Origin: Candidatus Villigracilis proximus
Lineage (GTDB): Bacteria > Chloroflexota > Anaerolineae > Anaerolineales > Villigracilaceae
DNA length: 64,000 bases
Direction: 5' to 3'
Assembly (NCBI GenBank): GCA_016715195.1
Contig: JADKBB010000019.1
Coordinates: forward strand, 9,468 to 73,467
Numbering within the stretch: the stretch's first letter is position 1; every line of letters starts with the position of its first letter. Both the position numbers and the translations under genes were made by a program. The notes beneath the pieces are model-generated. The model saw only the letters and a program-made list of their open reading frames with translations. It had not been told where the DNA came from and made no database searches. Below are positions 42,874-52,463 of this stretch, piece after piece.

Positions 42874-43778
42874 ATGAAATGTCGTAATTGCGAAAACAAA
42901 GCTTCCATTCACATGCGTCAGCACAAACTGGCGTTATGCAAGAACATTACCTTCAATGGATCCCCGAACAAACGGCACGTTTTATTAAGAAATATGAGAT
43001 GTTCACGCCGAATGAAAAGATACTGGTCGCGGTTTCAGGCGGCAAGGATTCGCTTTCACTCTGGGATATTCTAGTGCGGCTCGGCTATCAGGTGGATGGT
43101 TTATATCTTGGTCTCGGCATCGATGGCGGCATCAATTACTCGCATGAGTCTCAGCGGCTGGCTGAAAAATTTGCGAACGAGAACAATCTCAAACTGCATG
43201 TTGTGGATATTGAGAAGGAATACGGCCATTCCATTCCGGTGCTTTCAGCAAGCAGTCACCGCGGACATGGGAAGCCGTGCGCGGTCTGTGGGCTGGCGAA
43301 ACGCCATGAGATGAATCGCATCGCGCGTGACCTTGGGTATGACGTACTTGCCACCGGTCATAATCTGGATGATGAAGCGGCGGTCTTATTTGGCAATACG
43401 CTGACCTGGTCGGGTGATTATCTTCTGCGGCAGGGGCCGGTATTGGCAGGCGCAGAAGGACTTGCGCGCAAGGTGAAGCCATTGTGTCGCTTTTATGAAC
43501 GCGAGATGACCGCTTATGCTATTGCACGCGGGATTGAATATATCTATGATGAATGTCCATTTGCCGATGGGTCGCAATCCATTTTTTATAAAGAGTCACT
43601 TAATCTATTGGAAACTGCGCGCCCGGGTGCGAAGCTCATATTCTATTTAAGTTTTTTGGAAGCCAAAAAAGGCGGAAATTTATTTATTGAAAAAAATCTG
43701 GGGCATGCGCATTTACATCCCTGCCCCCGCTGCGGTCAACCCACCTCAACCCCTGATTTTGTTCGTTTTGCCGAATGA
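42874..43778 (+). CDS. TtuA/Ncs6-family tRNA 2-thiolation enzyme (one frameshift near the start)
   Basis: ATP-dependent thiolase that adenylates and thiolates a tRNA uridine. The gene should start at ATG 42874, where KCRNCENKASIHMRQHKLALC encodes the N-terminal zinc finger; the frame then slips near 42940, and one added G gives LCKEHYLQWIPEQT. The PP-loop ILVAVSGGKDSLSLWDIL, CAVCGLAKRHEMNRIA (cluster-binding Cys), GHNLDDEAAVLFGNTL, and a C-terminal CPRCGQPTS finger match TtuA. The product should have about 301 residues. Confidence 0.85.
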
Positions 43779-43819
43779 TCGAAAAAGCGCAGACCGAAAT
43801 CGCCGCTGAGTAATTTTGA

Positions 43820-43960
43820 GAACGCGGCGAACGTTTAGTTTGAAAAAAAAACAAAGAAAAAAAACCCACCGGGGGGAAAAACACAGCCACCCCGCGGGGG
43901 AGGGATAAATTTTTTTTTATAAAATTTGGACCCCCCCCCCAAAACGGAGTAAAGTGAAAT
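43820..43960. other. Homopolymer-rich stretch of doubtful sequence quality
   Basis: The 232-nt gap between TtuA and the Ser/Thr kinase contains, in about 100 bases, runs of A9, A8, G6, T9 and C10. Nothing else in the window looks like this. No gene or hairpin with a U-tract can be read here. It is probably an assembly or base-calling scar. Confidence 0.5.
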
Positions 43961-44010
43961 TACAAGTCCGCATTCCTTATTTCTTATTACTCATTACTTA
44001 TCACTCCCAC

Positions 44011-45006
44011 TCACCTCAACAATGTAGTCACCAGTCCGATGAGAAATAATCCCAGTGCGGTGTAGCCGACAAGTTGTTCCTGTGGAAATAGTGAAAAACC
44101 GGGAATGTCAAAGCCGGAACGTTTTAAATCCGCACGGTCCGGGACTTCCTGTTTGCCGAGCAATGCTTCTCGGAATTGGATGACGGTCTTGGGGCGGTCA
44201 TCGGGATGTAAAGACATGGCCCACAGGATGGCTTTTTCGACACGCGGACTCAAGGTGGGATTGATCTCTCGGGGCGGGGTCAGGCTGCGGGTGCTTAAGA
44301 ACCGTTTGCGCGCTTCGGCAGGCGGTTCGTTGGTCACGAGATTGTAGAGAGTCGCGCCAAAGGAAAAAATATCCGCCCGCACATCGGTATGAGTATCATC
44401 GCCGCCATATTGTTCAAGCGGAGTATATAACGCAGTGCCCTGACCTTGAATGATGGTGATCGTCACTTCGTTGGGAGCCATGATCTTCACCAAACCAAAA
44501 TCGACCAGCTTGATCAATCCGCTGGGAGTGATCTTGAGGTTGCTTGGTTTGATGTCACGATGAATGATGGGTGGGTCTTGATTATGCAGATAATTCAGCG
44601 CATCTGCGATCTGTACAGCCCAGCGCAGGACTTCATTTTCAGAGAGGAACATTTTATTGCGGCGCGCTTCCTGCATTCGCTCGCGCAGGTCTTTGCCCGG
44701 GACGTAATCCATTACCAGATAGTCGCGCACATTAACTGAGAAGTAATCTGAGACCTTGGGCAGGTTGGGGTGGTCGAGGCGCGCGAGAACAGAAGCCTCA
44801 CGAAAGAATTGTTCGCGGGCCTGCTCAAAAACCTGGGTTGGGAGAGCCTGATTGTGCTCAACTTCCTTGAGCGCGCATAATCTACCTTCCAGACGGGTAT
44901 CTTCTGCAAGGTAAATACTGCCAGTGCCGCCTTGTCCGATCTGTTCACGGATCTTATAGCGGTCACGCAGGATCTCCCCTTTCTTTAACGATTGGGGCAA
45001 CTGCAC
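44011..45006 (-). CDS. Serine/threonine protein kinase with C-terminal membrane helix
   Basis: PknB-type kinase of 331 residues. The Gly loop IGQGGTGSIYLAED, the ATP Lys in CALKEVE, HRDIKPSNLKI (catalytic loop) and VDFGLVKI (DFG) are all intact. The C-terminal 20 residues are a membrane helix (GYTALGLFLIGLVTTLL), so the kinase faces the cytoplasm with no extracellular sensor. The start is GTG at 45006, close to a GGAG. It diverges from the FHA regulator gene 200 nt away. Confidence 0.92.
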   Translation of the reverse strand: MQLPQSLKKGEILRDRYKIREQIGQGGTGSIYLAEDTRLEGRLCALKEVEHNQALPTQVFEQAREQFFREASVLARLDHPNLPKVSDYFSVNVRDYLVMDYVPGKDLRERMQEARRNKMFLSENEVLRWAVQIADALNYLHNQDPPIIHRDIKPSNLKITPSGLIKLVDFGLVKIMAPNEVTITIIQGQGTALYTPLEQYGGDDTHTDVRADIFSFGATLYNLVTNEPPAEARKRFLSTRSLTPPREINPTLSPRVEKAILWAMSLHPDDRPKTVIQFREALLGKQEVPDRADLKRSGFDIPGFSLFPQEQLVGYTALGLFLIGLVTTLLR

Positions 45007-45206
45007 TCCTGTATTGTGCTGCGCGTGTAACCTGTGTCTGTCTTAATGAGGTGATATTTTCGGCGTGTATCACTTTGTAGATTAAGCTAAAAGTAAATAT
45101 GCACAGATTTACACTTTTCTGCTATATTATAAACGTCTTTTGTTAATAAAGAGGACTTACTATTTTAGCGGACTGAAGTCCGAATTCCATTTTCATTGAG
45201 GCAATT

Positions 45207-45863
45207 ATGGATCATGAAGAAGATTTTCCCATTCTGGTAGCGCAAGACGGCCCGCTCAAAGGTCAACGCTGGTCGGTAAGCCACACATTGATGGTGGGAC
45301 GTGACCCCACCTGTGAGATCAATGTGCAGGATCGTCAGGTGTCTCGGTTTCATGCGCGTATCACGCCCACACCCGAAGGTGTGACCATCGAAGATCTGGG
45401 CAGCAAGAATGGAACAAATCACAATGGGACGGAACTCACCGCGCCGGTCATGCTGCAGGATGGCGACCTTTTGGGTATTGCGCTCGCACAGCAATTTTTA
45501 TTCCTTACCTCAGATGCCACCATGCCGCTGGCTGAAAATGGTTCCCGTTCCGGGCGTTTGCTGATGGATCAAAAATCTCGTCGTGTTTGGGTCAATCAAC
45601 AGCAGGTTACGCCGCCTTTATCTGCACAGCAATTCAAGTTGTTGTGGATGTTATATGAAAAGCAGGGACAGGTCATTGCCCGTACAGAACTTGTAACGGT
45701 TGTATGGGGTGAAGACCAAATGGCGGGCGTATCTGATCAGGCATTGGATGCCCTGATCCGCCGTCTGCGCGACCGTCTGGCTGCGCTTGACCCAACCCAC
45801 CAATACATTGATACCGTGCGCGGACATGGCGTGCGGCTGGATAATCCCACGATCGGGGAGTAA
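45207..45863 (+). CDS. FHA domain fused to an OmpR/PhoB-type winged helix
   Basis: Transcription factor of 218 residues. The FHA domain (about residues 20-95) has MVGRDPTCEINVQDRQVSRFHARI and GSKNGTNHNGTEL, the phosphothreonine-binding loops. A trans_reg_C winged helix (about 125-215) follows: QQFKLLWMLYEKQGQVIART and DALIRRLRDRLAALDP, ending VRGHGVRL. There is no receiver domain. The divergent Ser/Thr kinase is the obvious candidate partner. Confidence 0.9.
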   Translation: MDHEEDFPILVAQDGPLKGQRWSVSHTLMVGRDPTCEINVQDRQVSRFHARITPTPEGVTIEDLGSKNGTNHNGTELTAPVMLQDGDLLGIALAQQFLFLTSDATMPLAENGSRSGRLLMDQKSRRVWVNQQQVTPPLSAQQFKLLWMLYEKQGQVIARTELVTVVWGEDQMAGVSDQALDALIRRLRDRLAALDPTHQYIDTVRGHGVRLDNPTIGE

Positions 45864-45869
45864 ATCATC

Positions 45870-46343
45870 ATGGATGCGCAATCAGAAAAATTACTCGCTC
45901 AAATGATTCGCAATACGCGGCTGGCTTCACTTGGCACACTGCGCGAGGGAGCGCCGCGAGTCTCAATGGTGGCTTTTGTTCCCGCGGAGGATTTTTCCGC
46001 GTTCTATGTCCATGTCAGCCGGCTTGCCCAGCACACCGTTGACATGCAAAAAGATAAACAGGTTGGATTCCTGATCGCAGAAACAGATGACGGACGTGCC
46101 GACCCGCAAACACTGGGGCGTGTGTCCATTTGTGCCAGTGCCGAGATGATCCAAAATGGTGAGCCGGGATACACACCGCTCAAGGAACTCTATCTCGCGC
46201 GTTTCCCTGAAGCCGAACAATTCTTCAAGCTGGCTGATTTCAGTTTTTGGCGCATCAAGCCCAAAGGCGGAAGATTCGTGGCCGGCTTTGCAAAGGCCTA
46301 TAACATCACAGTCGAAACTTTACAGAAAGTTTCAGAACGTTAA
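45870..46343 (+). CDS. Pyridoxamine 5'-phosphate oxidase-like (HugZ-type) flavin-fold protein
   Basis: Split-barrel protein of 157 residues. RNTRLASLGTLREGAPRVSMVAF is the N-terminal PPOX-fold signature, followed by LAQHTVDMQKDKQVGFLIAE and a C-terminal FWRIKPKGGRFVAGFAKA. It resembles the HugZ/PPOX putative group, which includes haem-utilisation proteins. It starts 6 nt after the FHA gene and is likely co-transcribed. Confidence 0.8.
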   Translation: MDAQSEKLLAQMIRNTRLASLGTLREGAPRVSMVAFVPAEDFSAFYVHVSRLAQHTVDMQKDKQVGFLIAETDDGRADPQTLGRVSICASAEMIQNGEPGYTPLKELYLARFPEAEQFFKLADFSFWRIKPKGGRFVAGFAKAYNITVETLQKVSER

Positions 46344-46348
46344 TTAAG

Positions 46349-46376
46349 ACATCCGAAGTTACAAGACTTCGGATGT
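46349..46376 (+). terminator. Terminator after the PPOX-fold gene
   Basis: Perfect 11-bp stem ACATCCGAAGT/ACTTCGGATGT with a 6-nt loop, followed by a TATCTTTT tract. Confidence 0.8.
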
Positions 46377-46401
46377 TATCTTTTAATTAAGGAACTTCAA
46401 C

Positions 46402-47211
46402 ATGAACACATTAAACCTGCTCGCTGTTTTTGCACATCCAGATGACGAATCAATGGGGATGGGTGCCACGCTGGCAAAGTATTCTGCCGAAGGAGTGGAT
46501 ACACACCTCATCTGCGCTTCTCGCGGCGAGAGAGGCTGGTTCGGTTCCGAGGAGCAGTTTCCAGGTCCGGAAAGACTCGGCCAAATCCGCACTGTGGAAT
46601 TGCAGAACGCCGTCCGCGAATTGGGGATGAAGAGTCTGCACTTCCTCGATTACATCGATGGGGATGTGGATCAGGCGCCGCATCTTGAAGCGATTGCAAA
46701 GATCGTCACGCATATCCGCAAAATAAAACCGCAAGTGGTGGTGACCTTTCCGCCTGACGGCAACTACGGCCACCCCGATCATATGGCCATCGGACAATTC
46801 ACCTGCGCCGCGATCGTCTGTGCCGCAGATTCGACCTACGTCGACCCGCAGGGACTCGCTGCTCATCGTGTGTCAAAACTTTATTACATGGTGGATGGCG
46901 AGAATTTTATCAATCTGGTCGCGCCCTTTATGGGCGACATGACCTTCCCCGTGGATGATCAACTACGCGGCGAATTTCCGTGGAAGGATTGGATGATCAC
47001 CACCCGCATCGACATGGCGGAGCATTGCTCTGCCGCGTGGCGGGCCATTCGCTGTCATCAGAGTCAGCTGCCAACTATTGGGGCGCTGGCCGACATGCCG
47101 GAGGAATCCGCTGCTGCTGTTCTTGCTATGCAGGGAACTTTCTACCGCGCTTTCAGTCTGGTCAACGGGGGCAGAAAGCCAGAGACCGACCTCTTTGAAG
47201 GCTTGAGATAA
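46402..47211 (+). CDS. PIG-L family deacetylase (LmbE/MshB-like)
   Basis: Zinc-dependent N-deacetylase of 269 residues. The metal motif AHPDDESMGMG and the second HPDH (GNYGHPDHMA) are intact. CASRGERGW and MKSLHFLDYIDGD are also typical. Family members deacetylate GlcNAc-linked substrates, including mycothiol and bacillithiol precursors and GlcNAc-PI; the actual substrate is not evident here. Confidence 0.9.
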   Translation: MNTLNLLAVFAHPDDESMGMGATLAKYSAEGVDTHLICASRGERGWFGSEEQFPGPERLGQIRTVELQNAVRELGMKSLHFLDYIDGDVDQAPHLEAIAKIVTHIRKIKPQVVVTFPPDGNYGHPDHMAIGQFTCAAIVCAADSTYVDPQGLAAHRVSKLYYMVDGENFINLVAPFMGDMTFPVDDQLRGEFPWKDWMITTRIDMAEHCSAAWRAIRCHQSQLPTIGALADMPEESAAAVLAMQGTFYRAFSLVNGGRKPETDLFEGLR

Positions 47212-47253
47212 AGTACATAAAAACAAACAGTTCCATTCGGACTGAGCGGTCTG

Positions 47254-48612
47254 TTATCCCATATTCTTTTTCATCATTCTCTTCAGAGCAACTTTATAAA
47301 TCTCAGTCAACTTGCCGGTCATGGCCTGGGCCTCGGGGTTGGCATCGCCTTGTGATTCGATCTGGGCGATCAATCCGCTTAGTGCATCCACGAACTGCTG
47401 ATTGACGATCTCCTCATTTTCCGAAAGCATCTGTTCCACAGCGGCCTCATCGGGCGTTTGCAGCAACTGCTCAATGAACGCGATCTCCGGCGGGGGAGCG
47501 CTGGCAGATTGCAGCACCTGCACCATCTTTTGCAGTTTGCCCATCCGCGTGTAATCATTTGACTCGGAAGCCTGCCGCAGCAACTGGTTGACCACTTCCG
47601 CCGCATCCTGTGTAAAGGCTTCGATATTTTCCTGCGTGGCCTTTTCCACATCTTCCTGCTTCAAAATATTTTCAACAAATTCCTGCGCCTGCTTGAAACG
47701 TGCCTCAAGTTGTTTATCCACATCGGCTACAAATCCCAGCAGCTTCTCGCGGATCGACTCAAGCCTTGTCTTTTCCTCAGCCGCAGCCTGCTCGATCTTC
47801 TCGCTCAAATTCTGGAAGAAGACATAGTCCATGCCGCCACGGGCCAGTGAAACATAAGCGCGGATGCGCGCCTCGCTCGGGGCCGCGATGACGAAGTCCA
47901 GCAGCAGTTCGCGGGTGAGACTTTTCCCCGCATCCTGCAGGACCTTTGTAGCTGCTTCCATTTCCGCGACAGATTCCTTAAGCTGGCGGCCGAACGCGGT
48001 CTCTTCCAGCAGTTGTTTTTGCAGCTCGATCAACGCGCGCGCGATCGGTTCCTGTCCGCTTTGCATGGCGTTTTGCGCGATGCGGCTGAACAACCCGAAG
48101 AACTGTTCATCAATATTCTTTTCATTCTGTTTGATCAATTCCAACCGCGCATCGGCAGAGGTCATCTGGATCAGCTTCTCGATCAACAGCACCCGCTCCT
48201 GCTGTGACTTGATCATCTCGGATGAAATTCCATCCTTGTTCAAGATCGTCTCCAGCATGGATTCATAAGTGAAGTTGGCCTGCGGCTTGAACAAATAGCC
48301 TTTGCGTTTCTCAGGCGGCAGACGATCCACCACCTGTTTGATCAACGGCCCCATCATTTTTTCCTGCTCATTGACCTGCATTCCCAATTCAGGCGGGAAG
48401 TAGGTCAGCAGTAATTCCTTCTCATTGTCATGATACACAACAGGAGTGGCAAGGCGGCCATCATATCCGCAGTGCGGACAGCGCGCATGATTCGATTGTC
48501 CGCTCAACAAGCGCTGCTTGGCGGCGGGTTCATAGGTCACGTCGAAAAGTTGTTCAACGTTGGCTGCAATAATTTGTCTACAGCGAGGGCACGAAATTTG
48601 AGTTTGAGGCAT
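47254..48612 (-). CDS. CpXC domain protein with coiled-coil region
   Basis: Protein of 452 residues. An N-terminal zinc-binding CpXC domain has ISCPRCRQIIAANVEQLFDV with a second pair in ARCPHCGYDG. The remaining 320 residues are largely charged helix and probable coiled coil, rich in Glu, Gln and Lys, with no membrane helix. CpXC is common in Chloroflexota but its function is not known. No operon partner is clear; pepF ends about 110 nt away. Confidence 0.8.
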   Translation of the reverse strand: MPQTQISCPRCRQIIAANVEQLFDVTYEPAAKQRLLSGQSNHARCPHCGYDGRLATPVVYHDNEKELLLTYFPPELGMQVNEQEKMMGPLIKQVVDRLPPEKRKGYLFKPQANFTYESMLETILNKDGISSEMIKSQQERVLLIEKLIQMTSADARLELIKQNEKNIDEQFFGLFSRIAQNAMQSGQEPIARALIELQKQLLEETAFGRQLKESVAEMEAATKVLQDAGKSLTRELLLDFVIAAPSEARIRAYVSLARGGMDYVFFQNLSEKIEQAAAEEKTRLESIREKLLGFVADVDKQLEARFKQAQEFVENILKQEDVEKATQENIEAFTQDAAEVVNQLLRQASESNDYTRMGKLQKMVQVLQSASAPPPEIAFIEQLLQTPDEAAVEQMLSENEEIVNQQFVDALSGLIAQIESQGDANPEAQAMTGKLTEIYKVALKRMMKKNMG

Positions 48613-48724
48613 GAAATGATTTCCGATTTTTTAGATTTACGATTTTAGATTGGTCGTGTACTTTCACAAATTAGTCACGGATCGATGTTTCAAGTGTGGA
48701 ATTACCAATACTGACTACCACACA

Positions 48725-50533
48725 CTACCCAACCAATTCTTCCAACCGATCAATGTACCCTTCCATTACAGCGAAGGTTTCTTCGACAGCCTTGGGAGTG
48801 GTCAGATTCACGCCGGCGTTCTTGAGCACATCCAATGGATAGACCGATGAGCCGGATTTCAGGAAGCCGAGGTAATCTTCCACGGCGTTCGGTTCGTTGC
48901 GCAGGATTCTGCCGGAGAGCGCGTGCGCGCCGGAGATGCCTGTGGCGTAGGCGTACACATAATAATCCTGGAAGAGATGCCCAAAGGTGGACCAGACCAT
49001 GCCCACGCGCGGACGATCCACTTTCACCTTGGGACCAAATCCCTCGGTAAACAGATCAGCCATCAGTTCGATCATGGAATCGGCGGTGAGAGATTCGCCG
49101 CGTTCCACCCGTTGATGAGTCTCCAACTCGAAGCGTGCCAGGGTCGGCATCTGGAAGAAATATCTGAAGAAGTTTCCGCCGACCGCTTCCTCGATCAACG
49201 AGATCAGGAAGTTCTTATCGGTGATGGTCTTGAGCAAATGTCCGCGCATCATGGCTTGATTGAAATTGGACGCCACTTCTGCCACGAACAATGAATAATC
49301 AGAATAAGCGAGCGGCTGATTCTTCCAGGTCAGATACGAATGCATCGAGTGACCGAGTTCATGCGCCAGCGTGCTCATGCTTCCCACTTCATCGGTATAG
49401 CTCATCATGATAAATGGATGCGTGCCAGACGATCCCCACGAGAACGCGCCGTTCGATTTGCCCTGGTTGGGATACACATCCACCCAGCGTTCTTTGAGGC
49501 AGCCCTTGCGGACGGTGTCTACATAATCCTTGCCGAGCGGTGCGAGGCTGTCGCAGATCAGGTCTACGGCTTTTTCGTAGGAGACCTTGGTTTTCTTCTT
49601 TGCGATCGGCGCCCACATATCGTAGTAGTTGATTTCTTTTAATTTCAATGCCTTGCGCCGAATGTCAAAATAGCGGTGCCAGACCGGTAAATTCTTTTTG
49701 AAGGTGTCGATTAAATTATGAAAAACTTCAACGGGAATATTATTCTCAAACAGCGAAGCCGAAAGCGAATTTTCATGCTTGCGTACCTGGCTGTAAAAAA
49801 CATTCGTCTTGATCGAAGTGGTCAGGTTGGTGGCAAGCGTATTCTTGAATTCAAGATGCTTGTCCATGTAACTTTCGAACGCGCTTTGTCTTATCTTGCG
49901 GTCGGGATGTTCCATCAGCGCGGTGTGGAAGTTGCCTTGTGTCACAACAACTTTTTTGCCTTTGCTATCGATCGCGGGCGCAAATTTGAAATCGGCATTG
50001 GTCAACATGCTGCTGCTGTTGCCTGCTCCGCCCAGCGCGTCGCTGACCATGCCCAGTACTTCTTCCACATCGCCCGAGCGCACATGCGCCTGCTTGCGGA
50101 AGAGGTTGTTCATATTATGAGACTGAACTGCCAGCTTCGTATTTTGCTTCATCCACTCATCGAGTTTGGGTTTCCCGATCAAAAGCAATTCAGGATTGAT
50201 AAAAGCAATGGCTCCGGCAATCTGTCCGTACACGGCTTGCGCCTTGCCATACATGGCCGCTGAATTTTGATTTGTGGTATCCACATTATATGAAAAGCCC
50301 GCATATACAAAGACATGCATCATGCGTTTCATCAGGTCTTCCACCAGATCAAGCGCTTTTACCAGTGTTTCGGCGCTTTCACCCAGCCGGCCTTCATAAT
50401 TCTTGATTGCGGGCAGATCGGCAAGGATCTTCTTTACTTCCGCTTCCCAATCTTTTTTGGATTTAAAAACGCTTTCCGCATTCCATGTGTACTTTTTATT
50501 CACTTTACTGCGAGGGGGAATTGAGGTTGCCAT
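48725..50533 (-). CDS. pepF: Oligoendopeptidase F
   Basis: M3B zinc metallopeptidase that cleaves short peptides in the cytoplasm, 602 residues, as expected. The active site HELGHSMHSYLTW contains HExxH, with the third ligand Glu in SLFVAEVASNFNQAM. The C-terminal GFGPKVKVDRPRVGMVWSTF and YVYAYATGISGAHAL are typical. AAAGGAAAACAT precedes the ATG. Confidence 0.95.
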   Translation of the reverse strand: MATSIPPRSKVNKKYTWNAESVFKSKKDWEAEVKKILADLPAIKNYEGRLGESAETLVKALDLVEDLMKRMMHVFVYAGFSYNVDTTNQNSAAMYGKAQAVYGQIAGAIAFINPELLLIGKPKLDEWMKQNTKLAVQSHNMNNLFRKQAHVRSGDVEEVLGMVSDALGGAGNSSSMLTNADFKFAPAIDSKGKKVVVTQGNFHTALMEHPDRKIRQSAFESYMDKHLEFKNTLATNLTTSIKTNVFYSQVRKHENSLSASLFENNIPVEVFHNLIDTFKKNLPVWHRYFDIRRKALKLKEINYYDMWAPIAKKKTKVSYEKAVDLICDSLAPLGKDYVDTVRKGCLKERWVDVYPNQGKSNGAFSWGSSGTHPFIMMSYTDEVGSMSTLAHELGHSMHSYLTWKNQPLAYSDYSLFVAEVASNFNQAMMRGHLLKTITDKNFLISLIEEAVGGNFFRYFFQMPTLARFELETHQRVERGESLTADSMIELMADLFTEGFGPKVKVDRPRVGMVWSTFGHLFQDYYVYAYATGISGAHALSGRILRNEPNAVEDYLGFLKSGSSVYPLDVLKNAGVNLTTPKAVEETFAVMEGYIDRLEELVG

Positions 50534-50594
50534 ATGTTTTCCTTTTCCATGAAGATGGGATTATTTTACCTTGATTTGCAACGGCACTACAGAA

Positions 50595-52187
50595 TCAGCG
50601 CGGAAGGGAGAAGCAGATTCTCGCGCCACGGCGCAGACCGCCATCAGGATTCGTGTCAGCCCAGATGCGCCCGCCGTGCGCTTCGACAATTGCGCGCGCG
50701 AGGTAGAGTCCCAGTCCGGCGCCCTTCGTCTGCTTGACGGCATTCGTCGAACGATAGAAGCGGTCAAAAATATGCGGCAGGTCTTTGGCTTCAATTCCAT
50801 CGCCTTCATCACTGACGCAAATGATCACTTGTTCAGGGCGCATGGATCCGCTGACTTTGATCTCGCCTTTGGGTGCGTATTTCAACGCGTTCGAAACCAG
50901 GTTGGAAATAACCTGCTCGATGCGGGTTTCATCGCCGATGATGACCGGGAAATTTTCTGGGAAATCAGTGACAAGCTTATGCTTTGGAGATTGCGACGCG
51001 AAACGCTCGGTCACACGTAACGCAAGGCTGGGGATGGCGACATCGGCTTGATTCAAGCTCAAGCCACCAGCTTGCAAACGCGAGGCATCGAGCAGATCAT
51101 CGATCATCTTCGATAACCGATCCGCTTCTTCTTCGATGACAGCCAGCGAATCGCTGATGGTGGCCTTATCCCATTTGGCATCATCCCGCCGCAAAGTGGA
51201 CGCGTATCCTTTTATCAGCGCAACCGGCGTCCGCAGTTCGTGGCTGACGATCGAGATAAAGGTCGCCTTGATCTCATCCGCAGTTCTAAAGTGGGTAATA
51301 TCGCGCACGCTGACAAAGATATTGCGCAATTTTTTTTCACCGGAAAGCAAAGGCGCATAGGTGATTCCCACCGGCAGATGAGGCGGTAACGGCCTTGAAA
51401 TATCGCCTTCTACATATAAAGTGGCATTGGGCGTCAGCGGCCAGCCTTCTGTGACAGATTCTTCGAGTGTTCGTCCTTGCGGCTCTTTCTTCCAACGCAC
51501 GATCTCACTGTGTTTCTTTCCGACGATCTCTTCACGTGTCAGACCGTATAATTTTTCAAAGGCGGCATTGCATCTTTCGATCACCTGATCTGCATTCAGA
51601 ATCAAAATCCCATCTGCCGCAGAATCCAGAAGCGCGTCAAGGCGTTGCTTCTCGTAAGAGACCTGTCCATAAAGTTGCGCGTTGAATACCGCAATCGCGG
51701 CTTGATCTGCAAAAGATTGCAGGAGCACACGGTCATTAGGCGTGAACAGGTCGGCATAATTACGGAAGATAAAGATCACGCCGATCACCTGTCCGTGGGC
51801 GGCGAGGGGCAGACCGGTTCCGTTGAGCAATCCCATACTGGCGGTGTAGGTCAAATCTTTTAACATGCGATTAAGTTCCAGCACATCCAGTTCGCCGACC
51901 TTTTCTTCGGCCAGTAAAGGCGTGAGGTAACTTAAAAATGCCGGAGCAATGCCATGCGCGGCGGTCACGCGCCAGCCGTCGGGTTGTTTGAGCGCGATTA
52001 ATCCCGCCTGCCCCGCCAGCATTTCAATCGAGACGCGCAAAATGCGCGCCAGCAGTTTCTCAAGGTCTAATTCCTGAGTCAGCAGACGTGAGATTTCGAG
52101 TAAATAATCTCGTTGACGAACGCGGAAATCCGGGAGCATGTTGGAAGGAAGCATAGGGAAGGAAAAATAGTGAATGGTATCTATCAA
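50595..52187 (-). CDS. GAF-PAS sensor histidine kinase (soluble)
   Basis: Cytoplasmic sensor kinase of 530 residues without membrane helices. A GAF domain (about 30-185) is followed by PAS (about 190-305; DGILILNADQVIERCNAAFE), HisKA with an intact H-box FISIVSHELRTPVALIKGYA, and HATPase_c (QVISNLVSNALKYAPKGEI, SDEGDGIEAKDLPHIFDRFY, GAGLGLYLARAIVEAHGG). No response regulator lies next to it. It is separated from pepF by about 60 nt. Confidence 0.92.
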   Translation of the reverse strand: MIDTIHYFSFPMLPSNMLPDFRVRQRDYLLEISRLLTQELDLEKLLARILRVSIEMLAGQAGLIALKQPDGWRVTAAHGIAPAFLSYLTPLLAEEKVGELDVLELNRMLKDLTYTASMGLLNGTGLPLAAHGQVIGVIFIFRNYADLFTPNDRVLLQSFADQAAIAVFNAQLYGQVSYEKQRLDALLDSAADGILILNADQVIERCNAAFEKLYGLTREEIVGKKHSEIVRWKKEPQGRTLEESVTEGWPLTPNATLYVEGDISRPLPPHLPVGITYAPLLSGEKKLRNIFVSVRDITHFRTADEIKATFISIVSHELRTPVALIKGYASTLRRDDAKWDKATISDSLAVIEEEADRLSKMIDDLLDASRLQAGGLSLNQADVAIPSLALRVTERFASQSPKHKLVTDFPENFPVIIGDETRIEQVISNLVSNALKYAPKGEIKVSGSMRPEQVIICVSDEGDGIEAKDLPHIFDRFYRSTNAVKQTKGAGLGLYLARAIVEAHGGRIWADTNPDGGLRRGARICFSLPR

Positions 52188-52288
52188 CTTACTTTGCTAT
52201 TTTATCACTCGCAGGCAGTGGACGTGTGTAAGAGTTGCGTAAGCGAAAAATGGTTTCAAAATAATTACAAAACTGTTATTTCAATCAG

Positions 52289-52317
52289 TTGACATGGATA
52301 AATAACACTACTACAAT
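52289..52317 (+). promoter_or_regulatory. Promoter of the giant sortase-fused protein gene
   Basis: Near-consensus TTGACA (52289-52294), 17 nt, TACAAT (52312-52317). It lies about 190 nt before the start codon, giving an unusually long leader for this window. The 52188-52507 gap contains no gene. Confidence 0.7.
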
Positions 52318-52413
52318 CTTTTGAAATTAGTACTTTTGGGTGATGACACGGATGCATTGACCCAACACTTGGATTGGTCGCTTCTCTTTTTTTGTGGAGT
52401 AAATGTGTTGGCG

Positions 52414-52463
52414 AGCAAACAGCGAAACCGGCCGTTAGTTGGTCTGATTTGCTGTTTTTTTTT
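52414..52463 (+). terminator. Intrinsic terminator inside the leader (possible attenuator)
   Basis: AGCAAACAG pairs with CTG-A-TTTGCT (one bulge), and a further ACC/GGT can pair inside. A T9 run follows at 52455-52463. It lies between the promoter and the start codon, so most transcripts would stop unless it is controlled. Confidence 0.55.

Noticed and set aside
45169..45182. Operator for the FHA regulator
   Set aside because: CGGACT-ga-AGTCCG has a 2-nt centre and resembles the dispersed GAAG-type palindromes more than a winged-helix direct-repeat site.
52325..52463. Cyclic-di-GMP (GEMM) riboswitch in the leader
   Set aside because: GCAAAC is present but the conserved GACGCAAAGC core and the tetraloop-receptor layout are not. 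Left as an unassigned leader.
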